Shown piece after piece: positions 26,508-34,321 of a DNA stretch of 64,000 nt. The notes beneath the pieces were generated by a model that did not search any database, had not been told where the DNA came from, and saw only the letters and a program-made list of their open reading frames with translations. Position 1 is the first letter of the stretch. Every line of letters starts with the position of its first letter. A program made the position numbers and the translations under genes. This stretch comes from VRUE01 sp963712595 (GTDB lineage Bacteria; Actinomycetota; Thermoleophilia; Solirubrobacterales; 70-9), in contig CAVQIM010000001.1 in the NCBI GenBank assembly GCA_963712595.1, forward strand, positions 558,001-622,000. Reading direction: 5' to 3'.

Positions 26508-26578
26508 TGCAGTAATGCATGCAGATCGCCGGTGGATTCAGCGCTGTGAATCGACGTATCCGCGAAAATACAGAGGAG

Positions 26579-29317
26579 TCAGTCGAGTTCGACCCCTTCG
26601 ACGCTTGCAGGCTCCTGGCCAGACGCCGGAGCTAGATCTCCACTGGATGGCTGGGGACCATCGGGGACCGGCCTGAGATCGGGGCCGGTGACCTCCACGG
26701 ACTCCGCCCTGCCGGACTCGACGACCTTCAGCTTGGCGACAGCCTGGGCCTTGCGCTTCTTGGTCCCCTTCTTACGCTCCCTATCGGCATCGGTAAGCTT
26801 GCCGAGCAACTCGATGTAAAGGTTGAGGCCCTCTCGAAGCTCGTCCGGAGTGGGCGACTCCGACCCATCGGCGAGCGCCTGGTCGTGGACCCACGGTGAG
26901 CTTTCACTCATACCGCGATCGACCATCTCGCAGATCTCCTCGCTGCAGTTAACCTGACGAAGCTTCTTCGTCTGGACATCATCAATACGACGTCGAACAA
27001 CCCCAGCGAGGATTCGATCCTCAACCGTGCGCTCTATCGACCCGCGAAGTAGGGAACAGAAGCGAGCAGCCTTGTCCTGGTAAGCATCGTGGTCTTGTTT
27101 CTTATGAAGCTTTTCAAGTGCGAGCAACCGGTCCCGAAGCGGACCAACACGCTCGGCCGGACCAAGCCCCTCCCAGGGCAAACTAGGCCGGACATGGCCA
27201 ACTGTTTCGCCCTGACGGTAGACATGCTGAGTCTCGATCATCAGACCACGGGGCGCCTGTCGGCCAAGCTCGAAAACAAAGGAAAGCTCATGGGTGAAAA
27301 TGACGACTTGGCGGTCTTCAGCAAGTCTCCCCAAGGTGCGAGCAATCTGGCGGCGCCCCTCTTGGTCAATCGAACTGGTGGGATCATCGAGAACAATAGG
27401 ACTGGGATCCGATAGCACTTCCATCTCCGCAAGAAACATGGCAAGGGCAAGGCGCCGCTGCTCGCCATGACTAAGGACATCGGTCAACGGCACATCATCG
27501 ACCGTCTTGAATCGTAGGTAGACCATTGAGCGACCACTTACGATTCGAGTTTTCGGTACGACCTCTAGGGCGCGAAACTCCAACGCCTTCAGCTGCTTTT
27601 TAAGCGCGTCCTCCAGACCGGCCTGGATTAGCTGCTGGGAAAAGGCACCGATCTTGCGGCTGACCGCGCTGGTGTTCGTCTCGGCCATCGCCTTCTCAAG
27701 CCCATCTATCGCGCGCAACGCAGTAAGACGCTTCAGCACCTCGTCAACACGCTCCGACAAAAGGTGGCGCCCGTCGAACTCAGCAAGTTCCTGTCGGATC
27801 TTCTCGCTCTCCTCCCCACGCTCAATCACAGCCTGTCGTTTCGCCTCTCGCTTGCGAATGTCGATCCAGGGCGTCAGCTCGGGGGGCGGCTCAATTGACG
27901 CGAGGTCATCGAGTTCTCCGTCCCTTAGAAGACGAAGAGAATCCCGAACTTGATCCAGCCAATCGTTGATTGCCCGTCCCGGCTCGCCGTCTGAAGTTCC
28001 AAGCCGCCCCAACAAGCTCTGATGATTGGCGCGCACCGTTTCTGCATCAGGAAGAGCGAGATGACTCTCCTCAACTTCATCTTCTAGCTTCTTCAATCGT
28101 GCACTGACGTCGTCAGCGACGAACTGCTCGAAGTCGCGGAGACGATCGCGAGCCTCCGACCCAAGCTCCTGCATGCAAAGTGGGCACCGCGCGGGATCGT
28201 GATTAGGTGGCAGCGTCTGACCAAGGTGGCTTGCGTATTGCCGTGCGGCGCTCCAGAGGAGTCGCCAAGGTTCGCTGCCAACCTCACCCAGTGGCTGGTC
28301 TGCAAAGCGCTTGGCCGCCAATGTCGCGGCATCTCGAGCCTCACGCAACGAGCGAATTCGCTCACGGGCGACTACGAGCGCCGGCTCGCGCAGTGGCGCC
28401 GCAAGACTATTGAGATCGTCCAGAAGGCGAGAGGCGTCCGCAACATCACGCTCGGCCGCTAGGCGCAATTGCGGAGCCTGCCTAGCGTCGAGCTCGCCGA
28501 CTCTCTTACGCAACGCTTCACGCTTCTTGAGGTCGTCTTTGCTAAGTAGCGCGAGGATCTTGATGCTCTCTTCAGGAGTCTTGGCGTCGAGGCCAGCGAC
28601 AAGGCGGCCGGCAGCCGTGGCCTCGCCAAAGGGACGAGGGTCCAATGGCGACGTCTCGACCGCATCAAGACGCCGCCGCAGCACGGCTTTGACGGCATTC
28701 AGTCCCGCCGCAAGACGACTGAGACTCGCAAGGGTCGTGGGGACGTAGTCGACCTCGGTCTCTTTGGTCAAGTAGATCTCACCCGCCTTGCTATCTGCGA
28801 TGCAGATACGTCCCAGCAACGCAGGCGGGGTGCCTTGAAGGTCGAGGGAGATTTCGTGCTCCTCGTCGCCTATGGACACGACGATCGTGGCACTGGGAGC
28901 TCCACCTGCATTCTTGGCCTTGACATTGGCGAGCACGCCCTCTCGATGCAGGGTTCGTCCCGCGTGCTTGAGAATGCGCGAGTAACCGGTCTTCCCGGCC
29001 CCATTTGCACCCCACACGACGTTGAGCCCGTTCGGCTCGAAGGCGAGCGACTGACCATCGGCAATCACGTTGACGTTCTCCAGGTCGCAGATTCGCCTGA
29101 TGACCATGGGCTGATCCGCGCCCTCGGCGGCTGGAAAATCACTTCGGGATACCTCGCGAGGGCCCCTACCCTCGACGGCTTCGCCAAGCAGCATCGACGC
29201 CACGGCCTCTGCGTCTCCCTCATCCAACTGAGGAGACGAGGCCGCACAGACAAAGAGCTCCTGTTTCCAGGACTCGAAGCCTTGCACCCACTCAAATATC
29301 TCGTCTTGAACGCTCAA
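26579..29317 (-). CDS. Zinc-hook ABC ATPase resembling PrrC/RloC anticodon nucleases
   Basis: 912 residues. A 70-residue N-terminal helical region is followed by Walker A WGANGAGKTGYSR (102-114). A long coiled coil is interrupted by a CPLC zinc-hook-like motif (378-381). The ABC signature LSHGEQRRLALAM (615-627), Walker B IVLDDPTSSID (641-651) and a switch His (FTHEL, 674-678) come next. So it is an SMC/Rad50-type AAA_13 ATPase. The C-terminal part (about 740-835) has Arg758-GSI-Glu762 and His811 in SPWVHDQ, a spacing that recalls the Arg-x3-Glu...His triad of PrrC and the HEPN-like RNase domains of RloC. The tail beyond 850 is Lys-rich then disordered. Placement next to a restriction-modification gene matches the PrrC-EcoprrI arrangement. 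The ATPase call is firm; the nuclease call is inference. Confidence 0.8.
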   Translation of the reverse strand: MSVQDEIFEWVQGFESWKQELFVCAASSPQLDEGDAEAVASMLLGEAVEGRGPREVSRSDFPAAEGADQPMVIRRICDLENVNVIADGQSLAFEPNGLNVVWGANGAGKTGYSRILKHAGRTLHREGVLANVKAKNAGGAPSATIVVSIGDEEHEISLDLQGTPPALLGRICIADSKAGEIYLTKETEVDYVPTTLASLSRLAAGLNAVKAVLRRRLDAVETSPLDPRPFGEATAAGRLVAGLDAKTPEESIKILALLSKDDLKKREALRKRVGELDARQAPQLRLAAERDVADASRLLDDLNSLAAPLREPALVVARERIRSLREARDAATLAAKRFADQPLGEVGSEPWRLLWSAARQYASHLGQTLPPNHDPARCPLCMQELGSEARDRLRDFEQFVADDVSARLKKLEDEVEESHLALPDAETVRANHQSLLGRLGTSDGEPGRAINDWLDQVRDSLRLLRDGELDDLASIEPPPELTPWIDIRKREAKRQAVIERGEESEKIRQELAEFDGRHLLSERVDEVLKRLTALRAIDGLEKAMAETNTSAVSRKIGAFSQQLIQAGLEDALKKQLKALEFRALEVVPKTRIVSGRSMVYLRFKTVDDVPLTDVLSHGEQRRLALAMFLAEMEVLSDPSPIVLDDPTSSIDQEGRRQIARTLGRLAEDRQVVIFTHELSFVFELGRQAPRGLMIETQHVYRQGETVGHVRPSLPWEGLGPAERVGPLRDRLLALEKLHKKQDHDAYQDKAARFCSLLRGSIERTVEDRILAGVVRRRIDDVQTKKLRQVNCSEEICEMVDRGMSESSPWVHDQALADGSESPTPDELREGLNLYIELLGKLTDADRERKKGTKKRKAQAVAKLKVVESGRAESVEVTGPDLRPVPDGPQPSSGDLAPASGQEPASVEGVELD

Positions 29318-29547
29318 GCTGTGAAACTTGCCTCCGGAAGAAATCGGGCTGGCAGATACCTACGACGCCGAAGCGGGCGATCCGACCAGACACAAAGAGC
29401 AGTCGGAGATGGCACCTAGCAGCCGTTCCGATAGTCGTCACGCTATGGGTACGGCCTAATAGCTGTCAAGAATCAGCCCTAGTGATCTCGCTACTCGCAT
29501 GAAACGCAGCCGATTCATCATGGTGGTTCTGCTGGTCGGGCATTTGC

Positions 29548-29576
29548 TTGACCGTTGACGACGTTGACGCTATTCT
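29548..29576 (+). promoter_or_regulatory. Promoter of the Xre/RES operon
   Basis: TTGACC at 29548-29553, a 17-bp spacer and TATTCT at 29571-29576 match a housekeeping sigma promoter. Transcription would begin close to the ATG at 29586, giving an almost leaderless mRNA. The spacer contains a tandem CGTTGACGA/CGTTGACGC repeat, a plausible antitoxin operator. Confidence 0.55.
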
Positions 29577-29585
29577 CGCTAGTTA

Positions 29586-30095
29586 ATGGCAGCGAACCCA
29601 GCACTCCTAGATCGCACTGTCGAGGAGTTCCGACGCACTCTCACCGAGATCGGTGGGCAGCCGAGTTCGGCTGATGATGCCGAGGTGCTCGGCCGTCGCG
29701 CGGCGATGGTCGTGCTTGCCGGCGGCGCCTGGGAACGCGCTCTCGGGGAGCTGCTGACCAGCGCTGAGGCGCGGGTTCTACTCGGGGGGGTCAGCCGGGA
29801 GGCGCTGCGCAAGCGGGTCGTCAGCGGGTCGGTGATCGCGCTGCGCGACGACGCTGGGCTGGTTCGCTACCCGCGCTGGCAGTTCGATGCGGCCAGCGGG
29901 GCGCCCTTCGGGGCGGTCAAGAAGCTCAATGAGGTCTTCGACGATGCGGAGCTCGACTCGTGGACGCTCGCCTCGTTTGCCACCACCCCCCAGCCGGAGC
30001 TGGGCAACCGGACGCCGGTTGATGCCTTCGCCGACGCGGACATCGAGCCCTTGCTTCTCTCGGCCCACCGCGCCGTGGCCGACCTGAAGCGTTGA
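29586..30095 (+). CDS. Xre/MbcA/ParS-type antitoxin of a RES toxin
   Basis: 169 residues. The N-terminal two thirds contain a DNA-binding-like segment (GVSREALRKRVVSGSVIALR) and WQFDAASG. The C-terminal part LGNRTPVDAFADADIEPLLL resembles the DUF2384 toxin-binding domain (LG..TP..AF pattern) of Xre-MbcA-ParS antitoxins. It overlaps the RES toxin gene by 4 bp and should neutralise the toxin and repress its own promoter. The divergent 268-bp region also carries the promoter of the ATPase gene. Confidence 0.8.
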   Translation: MAANPALLDRTVEEFRRTLTEIGGQPSSADDAEVLGRRAAMVVLAGGAWERALGELLTSAEARVLLGGVSREALRKRVVSGSVIALRDDAGLVRYPRWQFDAASGAPFGAVKKLNEVFDDAELDSWTLASFATTPQPELGNRTPVDAFADADIEPLLLSAHRAVADLKR

Positions 30096-30691
30096 GTCCG
30101 CGCGGCCTGCCCGCCCCTCCGGACGACCTGCCCGAGCTTCCCAGCACGAAGCTCGGGACGAAACCTCTGTGGCGAATCCATGCCGCGGATGTCGCGCCCT
30201 GGTTCTTCGACGTCGGGCCTGACGGCAGGTTCAACCTTGCTGAGTCAGGTACTTGCTACCTCGCGGAGGAGCCGATCGGCGCCTTCGTCGAGAAGTTCGG
30301 GCGCCTACTTCGGCCAGGCGGGGTGATCCCGGAGCCGCTGGTTGACGCGCAGCGGCTATCTAGGCTGCGCCCACCCAAAGCAAACGTCGTTGACCTGACG
30401 GACCCAACCGTTCTCGGGCTCATTGGCCTCACCGCCGAGATCCACTCAACCTCCGACTACAATCTGACCCAGGGCTGGGCACTCGCCCTCCAAGAGGCTG
30501 GCTATGACGGCATCCGTTATAAGGCCCGCCACGACCCGCGCGGACAGCTGGTCTCCATCGCCCTCTTCGGCTCGAACAAACCACCGCGGAGCGCTGCCAA
30601 GACGGCGACCATCCCTGTCGACCTGATCCATGAGGTCTCGACCACTTTCGCGATCACGGTCCTGCCCCGCCGCCACTCGCGACGCCGGTAG
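30092..30691 (+). CDS. RES-domain NAD-degrading toxin
   Basis: 199 residues from the TTG at 30092. RES-domain features: LWRIHAADVAPWFFD, GRFNLAESGTCYLAEEPIGA and AFVEKFG with a conserved Glu, then GYDGIRYKARHDPRG near the end. RES toxins such as MbcT and Res consume NAD+ by phosphorolysis or hydrolysis, causing growth arrest. Co-translated with the Xre-type antitoxin. Within the island it could stabilise the element or act in abortive defence. Confidence 0.85.
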   Translation: MSPRGLPAPPDDLPELPSTKLGTKPLWRIHAADVAPWFFDVGPDGRFNLAESGTCYLAEEPIGAFVEKFGRLLRPGGVIPEPLVDAQRLSRLRPPKANVVDLTDPTVLGLIGLTAEIHSTSDYNLTQGWALALQEAGYDGIRYKARHDPRGQLVSIALFGSNKPPRSAAKTATIPVDLIHEVSTTFAITVLPRRHSRRR

Positions 30692-30844
30692 GCAACACGA
30701 CAGCGGCCTCGCAGCCGTTGCCGCGAACTGTCATCGCTGTTGCCGCGCGGCAACAGCGCAAACCGCTTCAGCATGGGAAACGCTCGCCCTGGGGCTCGCC
30801 CCGGGTGCCACGTCGGCAACACCCTGTTGCCGAACCGTTGCCCC
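30691..30844. repeat. Cluster of GTTGCC inverted and direct repeats at the right end of the island
   Basis: Seven copies of GTTGCC in both orientations: 30691, 30717, a perfect 20-bp palindrome at 30737-30756, an 8-3-8 inverted repeat at 30814-30832 and one at 30837. The cluster fills most of the 216 bp between the RES gene and tRNA-Glu. Candidate arm sites for integration and excision. Confidence 0.55.
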
Positions 30845-30854
30845 AAAGAACTAG

Positions 30855-30881
30855 AAAAACCCCGGCAAAACCGGGGTTTTT
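30855..30881. terminator. Strong bidirectional intrinsic terminator
   Basis: AAAAACCCCGG-CAAAA-CCGGGGTTTTT: an 11-bp perfect stem with T tracts on both strands. It serves the RES operon from the left and tRNA-Glu from the right. It lies inside the attachment repeats, so it came with the element. Confidence 0.9.
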
Positions 30882-30907
30882 GGCTTTCTAGAGCCGTTCC
30901 AACGAGG

Positions 30908-30948
30908 TACCGCTACGGGGATTCGAACCCCGGTTTCCGGACTGAGAA
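30908..30948. repeat. Right attachment site within tRNA-Glu
   Basis: 41 bp identical to 21708-21748; it covers the tRNA from the discriminator base to the anticodon loop. Integration therefore kept the tRNA functional. Confidence 0.92.
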
Positions 30949-30980
30949 TCCGGCGTCCTAGTCCCCTAGACGATAGCGGC
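30908..30980 (-). tRNA. tRNA-Glu (anticodon CTC)
   Basis: 73 nt on the minus strand. Acceptor GCCGCTA/TAGCGGT, D arm with CTAGGGGACTAGG, anticodon stem CCGGA/TCCGG around TTCTCAG, T arm GGGGTTCGAATCCCC, discriminator A, no encoded CCA. The acceptor has a G1-U72 wobble. Target gene of the integrative element. Confidence 0.95.
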
Positions 30981-31070
30981 GGGAGTTGGGCATCTTAGCG
31001 AGCGGGTCGGGTCGGTTGTCGCTTCGGGCGGGGCGGGTGGGGGCGGCAAACCGGTAAATTGCCTGCCCTC

Positions 31071-31154
31071 GCGGCTGTGGCGGAACTGGTAGACGCGCAC
31101 GGTTCAGGTCCGTGTGGAGGAAACTCCGTGGAGGTTCGACTCCTCTCAGCCGCA
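31071..31154 (+). tRNA. tRNA-Leu (anticodon CAG)
   Basis: 84 nt. Acceptor GCGGCTG/CAGCCGC, anticodon loop GTTCAGGT reading CAG, long variable arm GTGGAGGAAACTCCGT as in class II tRNAs, T loop TTCGACT, discriminator A. Confidence 0.95.
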
Positions 31155-31169
31155 CTTGTTGTCCGGGCT

Positions 31170-32078
31170 CTAGGCGGGCTGCTTCGCCGCAGCTCGCCAG
31201 CCCGCACGCGAGGCGGTGTCGGCGATCTCGTCGACGAAGAGGGGCCAGAGCTCGCGGGGAAGGTCGTGGCCCATGCCCTCGACGATCCGCAGGCGAGCGC
31301 CCGGGATCGCGCGGGCAGTGGCGCGGCCGCCACTGGGCCGGATCAGGTTGTCGCGGGTGCCGTGGATCACGGTGACCGGCAGCTCCAGCCGGCGCAGCGC
31401 CGCGGTGCGATCGCCGGAGGCGGTGATCGCGTGCATCTGGCGCAGGATCCCGCGCGGGTTGTGGGAGCGGTCGTACAGCCTGCCCGCCAGATCGCGCAGG
31501 CGCTCCTCGTCGAAATAACCGGGGGAGCCGACGATCTTGAACGTCTTGACGATGCGCTCGGCGTAGGCCTCACGGCTGCGCGGGGCCTCCGCCAGCATCA
31601 AGCCAAAAGCCTTGAAGGTCGGCGTGCCGACCCGGCGGCTGCCGGTCGTCGACATCATCGAGACCAGCGAGCGCACCCGCTCGGGCCGCTCGATTGCCAG
31701 CGTCTGTCCGATCATCCCGCCCATCGAGGCGCCGACGACGTGGGCGGACTCGATCCCCAGGTGGTCCATCAGGCCGATCGTGTCCCCAGCCATGTCGGAG
31801 AGCCGGTAGGCCGCGCCACGACCGAGGAAGAGGTCGAGCCGCTTCGGCACGCCAGCCCCCTCGAGCATGGTCGAGTTGCCGATGTCGCGGTTGTCGAAGC
31901 GCACCACGCGGAAGCCACGCTCGGCCAGCGTCGCGCAGAACTCCTCATCCCAAGCCAGCATCTGGGTGCCGAGCCCCATCACCAGCAGCAGCGGCTCGCC
32001 GGCGGGATCACCCACCTCCTGGTAGGCGAGCTCGACGCCGTTTACAGGTGCCAGGCGCTCTTCGCTGAGGACGGCCAT
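31170..32078 (-). CDS. Alpha/beta-hydrolase fold protein
   Basis: 302 residues from the ATG at 32078; the open frame to 32585 overlaps the metallophosphoesterase gene and is not credible. Oxyanion segment LLLVMGLGTQMLAWDEEF, nucleophile Ser (about 117) in VVGASMGGMIGQ, acid in GTRDNLI and His in EGMGHDLP form a catalytic triad. The nearest named group I can suggest is the epoxide-hydrolase/carboxylesterase set with the DNRDIGNST motif common in actinobacterial hydrolases. Substrate unknown. Confidence 0.88.
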   Translation of the reverse strand: MAVLSEERLAPVNGVELAYQEVGDPAGEPLLLVMGLGTQMLAWDEEFCATLAERGFRVVRFDNRDIGNSTMLEGAGVPKRLDLFLGRGAAYRLSDMAGDTIGLMDHLGIESAHVVGASMGGMIGQTLAIERPERVRSLVSMMSTTGSRRVGTPTFKAFGLMLAEAPRSREAYAERIVKTFKIVGSPGYFDEERLRDLAGRLYDRSHNPRGILRQMHAITASGDRTAALRRLELPVTVIHGTRDNLIRPSGGRATARAIPGARLRIVEGMGHDLPRELWPLFVDEIADTASRAGWRAAAKQPA

Positions 32079-32132
32079 CCGGCGGAAGTCTAGCCAGAGG
32101 CTGGCCGGGCAGCCAGGAAGTAAGTTGGCTCG

Positions 32133-33251
32133 GTGCGCACGGCGATCGTCTCCGACCTTCACCTGGGCAGCGCCACCGGCGAGGACCTCGGCCGCGATCC
32201 GACGATCCGCCGCGCCCTGATCGAGGAGGTCGCCGGCGCCGACCGCCTCGTCCTGCTCGGCGACGTGCTCGAGCTGCGCGAACTGCCGCTGACGCGGGTG
32301 CTCGAGGTCGTGCAGCCGTTCTTCGAGGAGCTGGGTGAGGCGATGGCCGGCCGGCGGATCGTGCTCGTCCCTGGCAACCACGACCACCGGTTGGCAGAGC
32401 CGCTGCTGGAGGAGGTGGCGCTTGCCGGGGGCCAGCTCGGCCTCGAGCACCGCGGCCTTCCCGCCGGCGAGGCGGCAACCCGACTCGATAACTGGCTTGG
32501 CGATGCCGAGCTCGGCATCGCCTATCCGGGCCTTTGGCTGCGCGATGACGTCTACGCCACCCACGGTCACTACATGGACTGCCATATGTCGCTGCCGCGG
32601 CTGGAGTGCCTCGCCGCGGCAGCGATCATGCGCGCCGGCGGGCAGCCGCCAGACCCTGCTGCTCCCGAGGACTACGAGCGGATCCTGCGCCCAATCTACG
32701 GCCTCGCCTACGGACTCGCCGAAGCCGGGCTCGCGCGGGGGGCGACGCGACCCTCCGAACGCGCCTGGCGCTCGATCTCCGGCCGGCGGCGCAACGGCAG
32801 CAGCGCGCGCCGTGCCGCCACCAAGGCGGCGGTCGGCGCCGCCGTGCCGACCAGCGTCTGGCTGCTCAATCGCGCCCTTCGCGCCGACTTCGACCCCGAC
32901 CTCTCCCCCGCATCGATCACCCGCAGCGGCATCGCCGCCGCCAGCGAGATGGCCCGGCGGCTACGCATCGAGGCCGAGCACACGATCACCGGCCACACCC
33001 ATCGCGCCGGGCCCGGCGACGGCGAGCCCGCCTGGCGATTGCCCGATGGCGGCCAGCTCCACAACACCGGCAGCTGGGTCTACGCCGACGCCTTCCACCA
33101 CCCGGGCGCCCCACCCGGGCCCTACTGGCCGGGCACGGTCACCTGGGTCGAGGACGAGAACCCGCCGCGCCGCGTGCGGCTGCTCACCGACCGGCCGCGC
33201 GAGGAGCTGCGCGCCGCGGTCGCCCGCGGTCGTCCAGCCGCTCGCCGCTAG
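32133..33251 (+). CDS. Calcineurin-like metallophosphoesterase
   Basis: 372 residues from the GTG at 32133. Metal-binding motifs in order: DLHLG (8-12), LLGDVLELR (about 42-50), VPGNHDHR (about 82-89), a His in TYATHGHYM-like context and ITGHTHRAG (about 285-293). No signal peptide, so a cytoplasmic phosphodiesterase or phosphatase. The C-terminal stop overlaps that of the convergent dehalogenase gene in the tetranucleotide CTAG. Divergent from the alpha/beta hydrolase. Confidence 0.9.
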   Translation: MRTAIVSDLHLGSATGEDLGRDPTIRRALIEEVAGADRLVLLGDVLELRELPLTRVLEVVQPFFEELGEAMAGRRIVLVPGNHDHRLAEPLLEEVALAGGQLGLEHRGLPAGEAATRLDNWLGDAELGIAYPGLWLRDDVYATHGHYMDCHMSLPRLECLAAAAIMRAGGQPPDPAAPEDYERILRPIYGLAYGLAEAGLARGATRPSERAWRSISGRRRNGSSARRAATKAAVGAAVPTSVWLLNRALRADFDPDLSPASITRSGIAAASEMARRLRIEAEHTITGHTHRAGPGDGEPAWRLPDGGQLHNTGSWVYADAFHHPGAPPGPYWPGTVTWVEDENPPRRVRLLTDRPREELRAAVARGRPAARR

Positions 33252-34123
33252 TCAGCGAGCCACTCGGCGACGATGCGCCCGATCTCCGCCCCCGCGTCCT
33301 CCTGCAGGAAGTGGGAGGCGTTCTCGATCTTGCGCGGCGGCGGGAAGTTGAGCTGCTCGGAGACCCGTTCGCCAACCGAGAAGGGCAGGATGAAGTCGGA
33401 GTCGGCCCAGAGGACCAGGGCCGGGCGCTCGTCGGTCCGCAGGGCATCGGCGACCCGTTTGCCCTCGGCAGCGCCGGGCGCATCGGGCTCGGTCGGCAGG
33501 ATCAGCGGGAAGGCGCGGGCACCGGCCTTCGACTCGGGACTCGGGTAGGGCGCGTCGTAGGCGGCGATCACCTCGTCGCCCGGGTCCTCCTTGCAGCCGC
33601 CCCGCACCAGCATCCCGACCGGCACGTCGGCGTTGTCGCGGACGAACTCGCGGAACTTCAGCCAGGCGTCGCTCATCCGCTGGTGGCCGGTGAAAGGGCC
33701 GGTCTCCATGATCACGATGCGCGAAAAGCGGTCTGGGTGCTCGACCGCGAGCCGCAGCCCGATCGGCCCGCCCCAGTCGTGGACGACGGCGGTGGCGTCG
33801 CGGACGTCGAGCTCCTCCAGCAGGGTCGAGATCAGCTCGACGTGGCGGTCGTAGCTGTACCAGCCGACGTCCGTCGGCTTGTCGGAGCGGCCGAAGCCGG
33901 CGTAGTCCGGGGCGATGCAGCGGAAGCCGGCGTCGCGCACCGGCGGAATCACCTTGCGCCAGAGGAATGACCAGGTCGGCTCGCCGTGGAAGAAGACGAC
34001 CGGCTTGCCCTCCCCCTCGTCGAGATAGGCCAGCCGCAGCCCGTCGATCTCCCGGTAGCTCGACTGGAAGGGAAAGTCGGGCAGCCCCTCGAGGCTCTCC
34101 TCCGGCGTCCGCACGACATCCAT
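33248..34123 (-). CDS. Haloalkane dehalogenase-like alpha/beta hydrolase
   Basis: 291 residues from the ATG at 34123; earlier in-frame starts run into the promoter region. The oxyanion and halide region reads FFHGEPTWSFLWRKV; the nucleophile is Asp116 in VVHDWGGPIGLRL, with the halide-stabilising Trp next to it; WADSDFILPF carries the second acid; His about 270 lies in NASHFLQED. This Asp-nucleophile set is that of DhaA/LinB-type haloalkane dehalogenases and the nearby epoxide hydrolases. HGEPTW favours the dehalogenases. Confidence 0.88.
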   Translation of the reverse strand: MDVVRTPEESLEGLPDFPFQSSYREIDGLRLAYLDEGEGKPVVFFHGEPTWSFLWRKVIPPVRDAGFRCIAPDYAGFGRSDKPTDVGWYSYDRHVELISTLLEELDVRDATAVVHDWGGPIGLRLAVEHPDRFSRIVIMETGPFTGHQRMSDAWLKFREFVRDNADVPVGMLVRGGCKEDPGDEVIAAYDAPYPSPESKAGARAFPLILPTEPDAPGAAEGKRVADALRTDERPALVLWADSDFILPFSVGERVSEQLNFPPPRKIENASHFLQEDAGAEIGRIVAEWLAD

Positions 34124-34174
34124 GGCGCCGCAGTCTATTGCGGCACACGCACCCGCCCACGCTGGCCCGCCCAC

Positions 34175-34224
34175 GCTGACTTCGCCTTTTGTGGACCAAT
34201 AGCGAGACAAAAGGCGAAGTCAGC
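34175..34224. repeat. Perfect 18-bp inverted repeat
   Basis: Arms GCTGACTTCGCCTTTTGT (34175-34192) and its exact complement (34207-34224) with a 14-nt loop. It lies between divergent genes, so a normal terminator role is not expected. It may be an operator, a REP-like element or a relic of a small insertion. Confidence 0.8.
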
Positions 34225-34237
34225 CCTGGATGGGGGA

Positions 34238-34266
34238 TTGACGACTTTTCCAATCGACTTTGTGCT
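34238..34266 (+). promoter_or_regulatory. Candidate promoter of the sulfate ABC operon
   Basis: TTGACG (34238-34243), a 17-bp spacer and TGTGCT (34261-34266), a moderate match to a housekeeping promoter. It would give a leader of about 65 nt before the sbp start codon. Confidence 0.35.
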
Positions 34267-34321
34267 ACCGTGCCGGCTTCATTTAGAACAAAGCTGGTCA
34301 AAAAACTAAATCAGTAGAGAA

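Larger units (their letters stand above)
21708..30948. mobile_element. Integrative element (defence island) in tRNA-Glu
   Basis: A 9.2-kb segment between two perfect 41-bp direct repeats of the tRNA-Glu 3' half. It encodes a tyrosine recombinase next to the left repeat, a methylase-nuclease, a zinc-hook ATPase and a Xre/RES toxin-antitoxin pair. The methylase and ATPase genes look less G/C-rich at third positions than their neighbours. There are no phage structural, replication or conjugation genes, so it is not a prophage or ICE. Mobility, if any, relies on the integrase, perhaps with help from elsewhere. The intact tRNA lies at the right end, the integrase at the left. Confidence 0.9.

Noticed and set aside
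23250..29317. BREX, DISARM or Dnd system
   Set aside because: No PglZ-like phosphatase, BrxC/BrxL, helicase, phospholipase-D or Dnd genes are present next to the methylase and ATPase.
21708..30948. Prophage or conjugative element
   Set aside because: No structural, lysis, replication, relaxase or type IV secretion genes between the repeats.
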